Below, one piece after another: positions 1 through 11,700 of a stretch of 64,000 bases of DNA. Positions within the stretch are counted from its first letter, which is position 1. Every line of letters begins with the position of its first letter. The position numbers were made by a program, and so were the translations under genes. Under the pieces are notes generated by a model that saw only the letters and a list, made by a program, of their open reading frames with translations, had not been told where the DNA came from and did no database searches. This stretch comes from Macrostomum hystrix (lineage: Eukaryota; Platyhelminthes; Macrostomidae): contig CATNEN010000038.1 in NCBI GenBank assembly GCA_950097015.1, positions 34,868,501-34,932,500 of the forward strand. Direction: 5' to 3'.

Positions 1-60
1 ATCGTTCCAGTGGAGTCGGGAATCGAACACCCGACCTCTTAAACAACCTCTTTACAGTCT
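1..60 (-). mobile_element. SINE family 2 fragment at window edge
   Basis: CCAGTGGAGTCGGGAATCGA followed by ACACCCGACC is the reverse complement of the box B arm of the SINE at 19035. It is truncated by the window edge. Confidence 0.6.
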
Positions 61-389
61 GCAAGAACTATTAAATCAGTGTAAGAGGCAGACGCGGAGA
101 AGAAGCAGGCACCCCTTAATACTGCTACGAGTAGTAGAAACAAAAAATTTAGTAATCATGATAAAAAAATAAACAATTCGGCTGAATTTAGCGAACCTGT
201 TCTGTATTTAAAAATTGAAAACATGATAAAAGCTGTTAAAGCAGAATTATCATACTAGAAACATGATAGACACACAACAATGCACAAGTTTGTTTGGTGT
301 TGTGCGACAAAGCAAAACATGATGCAAAGTGAATGTTAGTAAAACTCGATGGTCTTGACCATGGAGTGCACACGTGGCCAGTAGCAGTA

Positions 390-1369
390 TCAATGCAGGT
401 CCGGCTGACGAGTGCGCGACTCGCGATCGTCATTCCGCACGAATTCAATCATAGCGCGTGACACCTCGTTGTCATAGCGACTAGGCAGTGGCTTGGCTCC
501 GGTTAGCCAATAATAAATGTCCCAATCATTTGAAGGCTCGTTGATTAAAGCATCGTACATGTCTAACTGACTTGCAGACATGCTAGCCAAGTGTCGATCT
601 GCGAAGCAGCTTAAAAGTAGGCCGTTTTCAAGCATGCCTCGCTTCCTGCTCTGATAGAGAAGCCGCTGACGCTGCTGTTCAACAGACTCCGGCTGCAGCT
701 GCTGCTGCTGTTGCTTTTTGCGACGCAGTGGAATCGGCGGCGACCTATATGCGAAATATAGTGTGAAAACACGTTAATTGAATGAAGATGGCACATGAAT
801 GGGCGCAGGATGGGGTGAAGATGGCACATGATGGGGTGAAGATGGCGCAGGATGGGGTGAAGATGGCACATGATGGGGTGAAGATACAGGAGTCTGACTA
901 ACCTGGCGAACTCGGCCAGTTCTTGAAACACGCTCAGCCCAGCCAGCTGCGGTGGCGGAGGCGTGAGCACGCCGTGAGCATAGGCCAGCAGGTCCTCGTC
1001 AGGCAGTCGAAGTCGCAATAATTTGTCGAACTCGTCAGCTTCCAAGGCCGTCATGTCGTACAGGCGATCGTCGGCAAAGGCGTGCAGGAGGCCGGCGCAG
1101 TCGGGCAGTTGACGCTGGCGACTCTGGAACAGCAGGCGAGCCTTCTTATCTGGCAGGCTCTCCAGACCGGACGGCTCCGGATGCACTGGCTGTGGTGGCT
1201 CAATGCTGGCGTCCTTGCCTAGCGGCGGGTCGAAGTAGCGCGACCAATAGGTGGACGGCCGGCTCATCACAGGCTGCAGAATTGGCCGACGAAGCAGCGA
1301 GGCGGCTAGGCCGCCACAGCGAATCACGTGCCGACTGAATGGCAACTGAAACAGGTGGGAGAAAATCAT
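390..1369 (-). CDS. SDHAF2: SDHAF2 (SdhE/Sdh5) with two tandem SdhE-type domains
   Basis: Two exons, 1369-903 and 744-390, joined phase 2 (AG + G), give 273 aa. The factor promotes covalent FAD attachment to the succinate dehydrogenase flavoprotein in the mitochondrial matrix. The C-terminal domain (about residues 175-273) is a clear SDHAF2: it has the PPIPL lead-in, [18 protein letters not shown] with the RGxxE motif, and [12 protein letters not shown]. Exon 1 holds a basic, presequence-like N-terminus and a second, diverged copy of the same domain ([39 protein letters not shown], then a Pro-rich turn and FQELAEFAR). In this copy the RGxxE motif reads RQLPD. Start: ATG at 1369 is in frame, but an acceptor-like TTTCAG ends at 1346, so a trans-spliced mRNA might start at a later Met (MSRPSTYW). 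The intron contains an 18-bp minisatellite. The identity of domain 2 is near certain. The two-domain fusion rests on a clean in-frame splice and should be checked on cDNA. Confidence 0.88.
785..895. repeat. 18-bp minisatellite in the SDHAF2 intron
   Basis: About six tandem units of roughly GATGGGGTGAAGATGGCA, between the two SDHAF2 exons. Confidence 0.85.
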
Positions 1370-1375
1370 TCAAGT

Positions 1376-1965
1376 GAGGATGGGGTGGATAGAGGAGGAT
1401 GGGGTGGATAGAGGCTGGGGTGGATAGAGGATGGGGTGGATAGAATATGGGGTGGACAGAGGCTGGGGTGGATAGAGGCTGGGGTGGATAGAGGATAGGG
1501 TGGATAGAATATGGGGTGGATAGAGGATGGGGTGGATAGAGGATGGGTGGATAGAGGATGGGGTGGACAGAGGCTGGGGTTGATAGAGGATGGGGTTGAT
1601 AGAGGATGGGGTGGATAGAGGCTGGGGTGGATAGAGGATGGGGTGGACAGAGGCTGGGGTTGATAGAGGCTGGGGTGGATAGAGGATAGGGTGGATAGAG
1701 GCTGGGGTGGATAGAGGATGGGGTGGATAGAGGATGGGGTGGATAGAGGCTGGGGTGGATAGAGGATAGGGTGGATAGAGGATGGGGTGGATAGAGGCTG
1801 GGGTGGACAGAGGCTGGGGTTGATAGAGGCTGGGGTGGACAGAGGCTGGGGTTGATAGAGGCTGGGGTGGATAGAGGCTGGGTGGATAGAGGATGGGGTG
1901 GATAGAGGCTGGGGTGGATAGAGGATGGGTGGATAGAGGCTGGGGTGGATAGAGGATGGGGTAGA
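1376..1965. repeat. 16-bp minisatellite upstream of SDHAF2
   Basis: About 36 tandem units of roughly GAGGATGGGGTGGATA with GGAT/GGCT and GATA/GACA variants. It begins a few bases upstream of the SDHAF2 start codon. The long Pro/Ser/His-rich open frames on the minus strand are by-products of the repeat. Confidence 0.95.
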
Positions 1966-2714
1966 TTAAGCGGTAAACAGTGGACTGCTTTATCCCCACA
2001 ATTGCTATTCAACGACTCTTTGAGCATGAAAAAAAATTGACAAATTAGAAAAAGTTAGTTTTCAACTAACAATTTGAAGCTAAACGAAATCTACGATCAT
2101 CTTATGTATTTATTCACTAGATAAAATGAACTTATGTAGCAATTGTACATAAACAGTTGATTATTAGTAATCAGGCAGACAACTAAATAATGAAGATACA
2201 TTTCTAATGTAGTTTTCCTGCATAGTGACGAGTACTATACTTCGTATAAGATAGTATTCGTTAATTATTAGCTGTGCAGGCAGTGCATATTTATGTTCGC
2301 AGTAAAATGTAGTCATGAAAGACTTTTGTAACGGCTTGACACAATTTCTGTGATCACGTGGATTGTAAAAATTGACAACTAGCCCAGTTAAGCGAAATGT
2401 TCTGCCAGGGGCACAGCCATAGTTGAGGATGAGGTGGAGGGATGATGATGGGGTGGATAAAGAAGGATGGGGAGGATAGAGGAGGATGGGGTGGATAGAG
2501 TTGGATAGGGTAGATGGGTAGACTTCTTGCTCATGGACAGACATTGTTTTTACTTAGGCTGAGATTTGAATTCCAGATCCCTCGTCCTCGGTTAGAAATC
2601 TTAAAGCTATTTTCAACTACTCTACATAACCACGTGAACCCAGACGTCGAATAATTGATTATTAAAACATATGCTATTGTAGTGACATTTCAAACACGCT
2701 TGACTGTTGCAGGT
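1966..2714. other. KPTN-SDHAF2 spacer
   Basis: Spacer between the KPTN stop and the SDHAF2 array. It contains a second short GGATGGGGTGGATAGA-like array (2430-2520). At 2562-2620 there is a stretch resembling the tRNA-like segment at 52765-52830 (both contain CTCGGTTAGAAATC). I see no gene. Confidence 0.6.
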
Positions 2715-5700
2715 TCACTTGTGCCCAGAAGCAGCAGCAGCAGCAGCAGAAGCAGCAGCAGATTGTTCATTGTCGCCAGTTCTCGCCGGCAAGCAGCCAA
2801 GCTGAGCCAGCTGATTGCGCAGTTTGGCATCAATATCAGCGCAGCTGCGCTGAAGGACGTGCAGGCCCGTGACAGTCAGCACTAGCAGCTCGCGTACCCC
2901 GTCGCCAGTGACGTCTGCCTGAGCTACGCACTGCACTGGCGTGTTGAACAGCCGCTCGAAGATGAGGGTGTACTCGCCTGGATTGAGAGGCCGGGTAGGA
3001 TATGGGAGAAGGGGATAATAATAATAGTAATTGCGGGAGTGCTGCGGGAAATGGCACATAATTTGGTGACACTAGACCCGCAGACAGCGAGGACGCAGTT
3101 CTGCCCATTTCGCTGACTCCTGAGCACACTGTCCTGTCCTGACTTTCTTATCGTCAGGCAGTGTACACTCTCACTGTGCCTTGGAGGTTGGCCCTCATGG
3201 GCGTAAATTGCACGACAAGCCCCCAAGCCTTCTCTCCGCGGCTGCGCCCCAAATAAATGTGGCCTCGCCGCGGAATCGAGCTCAGGGACCGTGGTGCGAG
3301 AGGCAAATGCGTAAACCGCTCTGCCACTCGCCCCCCTAAGGAGATAGTCATAAAGATCATTATGAGGATGGCCATAGCGATCATTATAAGAATGGTGGAA
3401 GAGAGGGATCAAACATGTTACACATCAATGACAGGATAATATGTGAGATATGACCAATCAGGATAATATGAGGATAATATGTGAGCTATGACCAATCAGG
3501 ATAATATGTGAGCTATGACCAATCAGGATAATATGTGAGCTATATTCTCTCGTCAACCCATCAGCAACTCACCAGTGTCAGGCTGCTTCTTATAAATTCG
3601 TATTCTCTGACAGAAGCTGCCAACAACAATTTCGTCTTCGCCATCCTCGTCAACGTCTAGCGGGCACAGGAAGGCCGGACAGTCTAGTTCGCTGGTGCCA
3701 GGCAAGGCGACTTGTTGCCGGGGCTGACCACCTGCCGAGAACAGGTCGGTGAATAGCATGACAGGCTCTGTGATGGCCGACACTAGCAGGCCTAGTTGCG
3801 GATCGCGCCAGTCGCGATTCTTAGCCGAAGTCGACCAGCAATTTGTCGACGACAGAGTTGACCCGGGAGTTGGCCAGAGCAGGCGGCAGTTGAGAATGCT
3901 GACATCGTATTCCAGACTGCAGCTGGCCAGAATGTCCAGGCTGCACAGGTCGATGGCGCAGACCCGCAGGTTGCCGGTGTCGGTGCCCCAGGCACTCAAA
4001 CGGACTGCGCCGGAGTTGGCTAGAGCGAACTGCGCCTGGAAGACGCTGCGGAGTCAATTTATTAGGAAAGCTTTTGAGAACAAATTATAGGCTTCGAACT
4101 ATAACTATAACTACTTTAAACTCGCTTAAAATCCCGAAGATTGGGATAACGACAGCTTAAATCCCTAAGATTGGGATAACAACTATTTTAATCCCACTTT
4201 AAATCCTCAAGATTGGGATAACAACTATTTTAATCCCGCTTAAAATCTCTAAGATTGGGATTACGACAGCTAAAATCCCTAAGATTAGGATAACGACAGC
4301 TTAAATCCCTAAGATTGGGATAACAACTATTTTAATCCCACTTTAAATCCTCAAGATTGGGATAACAACTATTTTAATCCCGCTTAAAATCCCTAAGATT
4401 GTCATAACGACAGTATAAATCCCTAAGATTTGGATAACAAATGTTTAAATCCCGCTTTAAATGCCCAAAATAGGGATAACGACAGTTTAAATCCTCATAT
4501 TTGGATAATAGCTGTTTAAGTCCCACTTTAAATCCTTAAGATTGGGATAATAACTATTTTAATTCTGCTTTAAATCCCCAAGATTTGGAAATTATTTTTC
4601 CCTTTACTGCATGAAACCCCTAAGACTTTGGCAACTACTATTCGCGACTTACACTAAATAATTTTCCTAGAATTGGAACAACAGCGTGAAAGGATTTAAA
4701 CCTGAAAAAAATATCTTTCGATTGGAAATCAACAGGTCAAAACGCCAATTGTAAAGTACTCACTTTTTCACTTGGTGCTCAATTTCTGGAAAGTACTGTT
4801 GCCTTAAGTTCTCCTTCTCGTGCTGCAATGCAAAAAAGAGGTGGCACCAGACATGAAAAATACGTATTGAGAATTACGTAATTTTTAGGCAAAAAATCAC
4901 AAAAACTGATGCCATATCAGATTTTACTACTCATAACAGTAGCTAAATTGCGAATGTCTTGTTCTTGAGATGCGTCTGTTGATTCGCAATAAAAAAGCTG
5001 GAGAGATTGCTGGTTTAGCTTCATCAGCTTACCTAAAGCGCACATAGCAAAGCGAAAATCACAGAAAACTGATGGATGTTTGTTTTGTTTCATTTGTAAC
5101 AACGTAAAAATCAATAATAGGGTAGGTAGTGTAATTGAGATTTTAGCATAGTTGTTTACACTTGTTACCTTGACACTATTTGGCTGAAATATTTATAAAA
5201 ATGAAGATAGTTAAATAGAAAGCACAGATTTAAGAAAATAATGTTTAATCTCTAATGTCCCTCAACAACGTAAAACATGGGATAGGCGAAAAACTACCCC
5301 ACTAAATCTGTTAAACTTCTTATTCGTAGATCTTTTAAACAAAACACGGGTCGCTTATTACCTGATTGAGAGAGAACACTTCGCAGTCGCAGCCTTTGTC
5401 GTGACGAGATTTTTCGAAGCAGAAGCAGACAAACACGTCCTCCAGCTTGCTTTCGTGTAGCCGGTAGATTCTGAAAAGTTTTAGGAAACGCTATGCTTGT
5501 GCTGATTCTCGCAAACATTTGATTTATAGGGCAGTCAGTTTTAGTCCCCATAAAATTATCGAGGGGATATTCTTTGTTAAAAAAACAGAATAAAGACTTT
5601 GCGAGCATAACTGGCATGTGATTATATCCAAAATGTGGCGCCTAAATTCATTCGCCTACTCGACATTGAATGTACAATCGCACTCGCCACAACAAAACCC

Positions 5701-7029
5701 TTTAAAACAACCGCCACATCCCTCATATCGTTATAAGTCAAGCAACAGAGTTCCATAAGTGAAGTTTTCTCACTTAGTGTGGGTGAGTAATGACGGCATA
5801 TATTGCAGGCTGTGCTTGAATAGATAAACCAGCTCCAATTTCTTATTCTCGGTCGAGCGGACTAGCTCAAATAATGCGAAGCCGTAGGACACCGACTCTG
5901 TATTATCAGGCTTCCTGGTTGTCTGTAGTTTAAAAAATATTAGTAACATTTTTTCAATAGGTATGCATGATAACACAACTATCTCGAAGGCATAAATACA
6001 AACCTTGGAAAATGTGAGGCCGACAAAAGTCTTGCCGTTCGCTTGCAGCGAGTCAATAGCACAGATTTCCACATTAAAAGTGGCAGATTCGTCTGGGGTG
6101 AAAACGAAAATATGGATCAGAGTTTAAGTTATTAGAGTTACTTTCAGAATGTTTAACCACATTACTAATCCACTGCACAAACACTCACAACCAATTCCCC
6201 TGACCCAGATGTATTCACACACACTCACAACCAATTAATTGATCTAGCACCAATGTACACACTCACAACCAATTAATTGATCTAGCACCAATGTACACAC
6301 TCACAACCAATTAATTGATCTAGCACCAATGTACACACTCACAACCAATTAATTGATCTAGCACCAATGTACACACTCACAACCAATTAATTGATCTAGC
6401 ACCAATGTACACACTCACAACCAATTAATTGATCTAGCACCAATGTACACACTCACAACCAATTAATTGATCTAGCACCAATGTACACACTCACAACCAA
6501 TTAATTGATCTAGCACCAATGTACACACTCACAACCAATTAATTGATCTAGCACCAATGTACACACTCACAACCAATTAATTGATCTAGCACCAATGTAC
6601 ACACTCACAACCAATTAATTGATCTAGCACCAATGTACACACTCACAACCAATTAATTGATCTAGCAACAGTCTACACATTCAAACAAGCGATTCCTCCG
6701 AACAATTATTAACACTTGGATCACAAAAACACCAAGTACAGTAACAGATGTAGCCGATTACCAAACAGCTTCTTTTTAACGTGAAATTTGGACTTCCAAT
6801 CAAGCAGGCTGTACCGGCTGACAACTAGAGGACTGCGGCGACGCCGGTTGTCAAGATCAACAAATCGCAGAGCATAGACGGTGCAGCCAGCAATGGCCAC
6901 AAGGCAGACGGCCCGATCAGCGTTAGGGCCGAGCGGTTCTGAGCCAGCAGCGTCCGGTTCAATGAGACACAGGCTGTAGGCATTGCCAGCGCTGTCTAAC
7001 GGCGAGAACTGCAGCTCATTGTAGTGCAT
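2715..7029 (-). CDS. KPTN: Kaptin (KICSTOR subunit)
   Basis: Seven coding exons: 7029-6762, 6092-6004, 5922-5774, 5470-5362, 4822-4764, 4045-3573, 2977-2715. All phases close, giving 469 aa. Kaptin is a beta-propeller-like subunit of KICSTOR, which holds GATOR1 on lysosomes and restrains mTORC1 when amino acids are scarce. Diagnostic stretches: the first exon (MHYNELQFS...CTVYALRFVDLDN); VEICAIDSLQANGKTFVG; AVRLSAWGTDTGNLRV; LPGTSELDCPAFLC followed by a DVDEDGEDE Ca-loop-like motif; and the C-terminal DVTGDGVRELLVLTVTG with LHVLQRS, which matches the conserved kaptin tail. An Ala-rich run precedes the stop. The first coding exon opens at a 3' splice site (7088) with no ATG before 7029, so either a 5'UTR exon lies upstream or the mRNA is trans-spliced. 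The introns hold a SINE and four minisatellites. The gene lies between SDHAF2 and SACM1L on the same strand. Confidence 0.88.
3017..3342 (-). mobile_element. tRNA-derived SINE, family 1 (copy A)
   Basis: Full-length-like copy in a KPTN intron, in the same orientation as KPTN. The head at 3342 has a tRNA-like box A (GTGGCAGAGCGG type) and box B (AGCTCGATTC type), then a conserved body with the CTGACGATAAGAAAGTCAGG block. The tail is TTATTATTATTATCCCC. Short ORFs here are shadows of the SINE. Confidence 0.85.
3437..3545. repeat. 27-bp minisatellite in KPTN intron
   Basis: About four units of ATAATATGTGAGCTATGACC plus AATCAGG. Confidence 0.85.
4105..4600. repeat. ~31-bp minisatellite in KPTN intron
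   Basis: About 16 degenerate units of the type AATCCCTAAGATTGGGATAA with a CGACAGCTT or CAACTATTTT linker. Read in the KPTN sense, the units contain GTTATCCCAATC, the same core as the minisatellite at 34450-35040 in the CHD gene. Confidence 0.9.
6190..6668. repeat. 38-bp minisatellite in KPTN intron
   Basis: About 12 nearly identical units of ACACACTCACAACCAATTAA then TTGATCTAGCACCAATGT. Homogeneity suggests a recent expansion or recent gene conversion. Confidence 0.95.
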
Positions 7030-7088
7030 GCTAGTTGGTACAATTTCACCGACCCGATATTGCAAATAAGGCACAGAAAGCTGGACCT

Positions 7089-7973
7089 CTGCAAGTTATT
7101 ATCAGGCAAATCATTGATAGCTTAGACATTGTGGGAACAAGTCTAGTCACATAAAATAGGACAAGCAAAATGTCATTTATGATGGCAGATGCGAAATCTC
7201 ACTCATGAAATATGAGATAGAAATCATATTCTTAGAATCGGAGACACTGAAATCTCATTCTTGGAATAGGAGAGGCCGAAATCTCATTCTTAGAATAGAA
7301 CACACTGAAATCTCATTCTTGGAATAGGAGAGGCCGAAATCTCATTCTTAGAATACAGGAGACGAAATCTCATTCTTGGAAAAGGACACACTGAAATCTC
7401 ATTCTTGGAATAGGAGAGGCTGAAATCTCATTCTTAGAATGAAATCATTCTTAGAAAGAACGAAATCTCATTTTTTAAATAGAAGACACCTAAATGTATT
7501 TTTTGGAAAATAGAAGCACTTAAAAATAAAATTTTAACCTCCAAATTGATTTCAAGTGAAGCTAAAATAACAAGTAATTAGTTTTATTTATTTCGTTTCA
7601 GACGACAATTGTTTTAAGAGAATCAAAATCAATCAACAAGCGCAATTAAACGAAACCAATTTTCTGTCGATAAAGCAAAAACTATGTGTATCAACCAATT
7701 GCAAATAAAACAGAAATCTTTTTTCATCAAGAAAAATAACTCACATTTTCTTTTCTTTTCTTATCTTTGAAATGTAGTCAATTTTACAGTCATTAGTTAG
7801 TATTATCGAATAGAAGTAGGTAATTATTAAGCAAGAGATAAGAAAAAATCCAGATTACCAACATCAGATTACCATGTTATAGTAAAACATTGTAATATAA
7901 AATGTCATTACAAAGCTTGACAATAGAATGTATATTATAAGATTAGGATATAACAGTGGTCGTCTTGTCTATA
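7089..7973. repeat. KPTN upstream spacer with ~30-bp minisatellite
   Basis: From 7190 to 7490 there are about ten units of GAAATCTCATTCTTGGAATA plus GGAGAGGCC. The remainder (7490-7973) is AT-rich with no coding sequence that I can support. Confidence 0.85.
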
Positions 7974-8393
7974 CCCTGTAAAAAATTCGGCTGCTTCTTC
8001 GGCGGGTTTTTTGAGCAAAAATAGGAGCGGAATCTACCAAAACCCCCCCTATCTCGCAAGAGTTAAAGAAACCACCCAGGAAGCAGCCGATGTAACCGTA
8101 AATTGTGCGGAAACCGCCGAAGAATCACCCGAACCAGTGGCCCATGGGACAACCAGAGAATTATTTACGGGCGATTCCTCGTCGGTTTCTGAGCATGGAA
8201 TCTTCCGAACTGGAGGATTCTTTGGGTGATTCCATTTCGCCACCAAGAAGCACCGAGAAAACGCCCATTTGGGTAGATTCTAAGCATGGAATCATCCGAT
8301 TGGTATGTTTCCAGTGTTCGGCTGTTTCTTTTTCTGGAAACACCGCAGATTCCAACTGGAATCACCCAAAGAAACATCCCTATTTTTAGCGGG
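7974..8393 (+). mobile_element. MITE family 1, copy 1 (420 bp)
   Basis: A DNA-transposon-like element bounded by imperfect terminal inverted repeats: CCCTGTAAAAAATTCGG at the left end, and the complement of CCCGCTAAAAATAGGG at the right, with a further TGnTTCTTnGG match inside. It is flanked by TA on both sides. It has no transposase. A second, similar-length copy lies at 37343-37763 in inverse orientation. Open frames inside both copies look alike only because the copies are homologous. Confidence 0.8.
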
Positions 8394-8771
8394 TAGAAAG
8401 CACCAAAAAATCTATTAATGCTTTATGTAGTGTGCAATAATATGATATTTATGAGAAAATGGAGGATTGTGCAATAATTTGTTTTGACGATTGGTCACAG
8501 CACATAATTAAAATGTATTTAATATTAAAAAACAGATTTTCACAACACCTTAGCAAAATACAAATGAATAATAAGCCATTTAAATGACAAAAAAGCATAC
8601 AAGATAGATTTAGATTATGAAGACAATTAACCAGATATTTTGTCTAATTCAATCAAATCTATATGGTTCTTTATTAGTATGAATCTATTAATTAGTAGGG
8701 TAATAGTACGAATATTGTAGCTTTTTAAGGACACAAAAATAGTAATGAAAGTATGAAATTAAACCAACTCA
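8394..8771. other. AT-rich 3' flank of SACM1L
   Basis: AT-rich sequence following the SACM1L stop codon, presumably its 3'UTR and polyadenylation region. No other feature is seen. Confidence 0.5.
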
Positions 8772-11700
8772 TTACTGCTGCTTCTTATGTTCCCGTTTTT
8801 CTACTTTCAGAGCCAGTTTTGGCCTGTCGACAAACTCGTAACCGTGTCGCAAAATGGCGTAGATTGACAAGACTAGCAGGCTGAGGAATAGCAGACAGTG
8901 CAGGGCCGTGTCTGTCCAGCGATCTGCAGGAGCGAATAATCATCATTGATTATAAAACTAAAGAAATAATAAAAAATAATAATGTTAATAATAATAATTG
9001 TTGTAATAGTAGTAGTAGTAGTAGTAGTAATAATAATAGACCCAAACTAGAACCGCAGCCAGCGAGGAGGCAATTACGCCAATTTCGCTGACTCCTGAGC
9101 ACACACGCACACAGGTACTGTCCAAAGGCACACGCACACATGGGCGTACATCTGCCCCGAATGTAGATGAATGTGGCCTCGCCGTGGAATCGAGCTCGGG
9201 ACCTTGATGCGAGAAGCAAACGCCATAGACCGCTCTGCCACTTACCCCCATAGTAGAAGTAGTGCAATAGCACGCTCGTAGTATCACGTATTATAACACA
9301 TGTTGGGTCGGTGGTGTAGGCGCCAAGTGGGCGCGCGTTCATTTAGCCGTGTTAGCTGTAGGCCCTGAGTTATATCGTAGTGTGCGTGGAGTTGCGAGCG
9401 ATTAATGTACATCTGCACCCATCGGCCGCACGTTGCATGTTCATCACCAAATATCAAATATAATCGATTGCTCAGAGCCTACTTCGCTTTAGGCTTTTTC
9501 GTCTACACAAATCATCTCTCGGCTCAGCACTCCTTACAGTGGCATCGCAAGCCGCCTACCGCGCGGTAAAAAAATTACAGCCAACTTTCTCTCACTGCCC
9601 CCGCCTGAGCCATTCGCAATATCAGCAGACCCACACAACGCGGGCAAGCGCTGGAATCAATGGGCGTCTCGTTTCGAAGACTTCATTGATGCATCAGGCA
9701 TCACCAACGAGAAGCAAAGATGCAAGCTACTGAGCTACACAGCTGGCAAGGAAATCGCCGACATCATCCGTGAAAACGCCGACCTGACAGCGAAAGCACA
9801 GGCCGGCGAACTCACCCTCTCGCATACGCTTGACGCTCTAAAGTCTCACTTCAATGCTCGAAAAAACGTAGTCTTCGCTAGATACCAGTTCCGCCTCAGC
9901 ACACAGGCAGCTGGAGAATCTATTGACGCATGGTACGCCAGATTGCGCACAGCTGCAGAGCCGTGTGAGTTCGAGAATCTCAAAGACTCCCTCATCAGGG
10001 ACCAGCTCGTGGCAACTTGCTCATCCGACAAGCTTCGCAGGCGGCTGCTCCAGGAAGCGAACATCAGCCTTGACGAGGCGCTACGGAAGGCTAGGGCGTT
10101 TGAGGCAGCCGATGAACAGGCCACCGAGATGGAGAAGTCGGAGACGCATGTGGCGAGCGTTGCCCATGGCGATAAGGTGAAACCTGACAGAAGAGGCGCA
10201 ACTCTGACGAGCAGCAGGTCCGGCGATCAGAAGCAGCTCACGTGTTACCGCTGCGGCGAGAAAGGCCACGCCACCTGTGACGCAGCCAAAGGTAAAATCT
10301 GCCGCAACTGCGGCAAACCCAACCATCTCGCTTTGGCCTGCCGCCAGCCTCGACAGATGCACAGCAACCGGACCCAGCAGCAGAGAATCAGCACTAATGC
10401 AGTCTTCAGTTCGGCTGACGGCTCCACGGAGGAAGATGTGTTTGCTCTGTACGACGGCGGCGACTACCCAGCCGACGTCTCGCTGTCCGTACAGGTGGCA
10501 AATCGACAACTGCCCATGATGATTGATAGCGGAGCCAGCTGTAGTATCATGAGTCTCAAAACCTTCAGGACTCTTAATCTACCGGACCTTCGTCCAACAA
10601 GAACAGAAGTCCGCGCCTACGGGGTACCGACACCTCTAAAGATTGCAGGGGTCGCCGAACTCCACATCAAAGTTGGAGCAGCCAAGACTACCGCGACATT
10701 TCACATCATGGACGGCGACGGCCTGACTATTCTGGGACGCCAGCCTGCATTCAAACTTGGAGTGCTGAAGATCCAGAGGCCACAGATCTCCGACGCGCAG
10801 GAAATTAGCGCAGTCTCTGACACGCCGTCACAGCAGTCAAACGATCCTCAACTCGACGCAATTCTGCACCGGCACAAAGAGGCATTCAACGGCATCGGCT
10901 GCATCAAGGGCGTAGAGGTCAAAGTCCAGCTATCCGAAAATGCCATTCCGGTATGCCAGGCGCCTTCCCGGGTAGCTGCTCACCTCAAAGAAGCCGTAGT
11001 TAACGAACTCCGGGCACTAGAGAAGCAGGACATTATTGAGGCCGTCAAAGGACCAAGCGCCTGGGTATCCCGTATGGTAGTAGTGCCCAAGACCGACGGG
11101 GGCGTCAGAATCTGCCAGGATCTCCGCGACCTCAACGCTTTCGTTATACCGGAGAAACAACAGATCCCCACGCTAGAAGAGATCACGGAGGAGATGGCCA
11201 ACGCTAAAATTTTCAGTGAACTAGACATCCGCAAGGCGTTCTACCAGATTCCAGTTCACGAAGACAGCCGCCACTACTTCACCTTCAGCACGCCTCTCGG
11301 ACTAATGCGACTTAAAAGACTTAGCATGGGGTTCACGAATGCCTCGGAGATTTTGCAACGGATCATGCTGGGCATCCTCAGCGACATTGAAGGCGTCCGG
11401 TGGGCGCACGATGACGTGGTGATCTACGCATCTGATTTAAAGCAACACCATAAGAGACTGGACGCGTGCCTTCAGCGCCTGCGTGAGTACGGCATCACCC
11501 TCAACAGGGACAAGTGCAGGTTCTCCCGACCGTCCATCGAGTTTCTCGGCATGCGCCTGACTGCTCGGGGCATGGAGCCAGCTGCTGAGAAAATTGAGGC
11601 CATGCAGAGCTTTCGGCAACCTGAAAACGTTTCCGACGTCCGCTCATTCCTCGGCACCGCGAACTTCTTGTCAAAATTCGTCCCAAACTTCGCTCACCTC

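Noticed and set aside
1200-2027. Pro/Ser/His-rich minus-strand open frames
   Set aside because: Translation of the 16-bp GGATGGGGTGGATAGA array in overlapping frames; nothing resembles a domain.
8011-8229. Conserved small ORF shared with 37521-37724
   Set aside because: Similarity is explained by the two MITE copies. The frames lie in different genomic settings, without starts or splice context, and are internally disrupted.
9985-10519. Minus-strand frames opposite gag
   Set aside because: Shadows of the GC-rich gag-pol coding strand.
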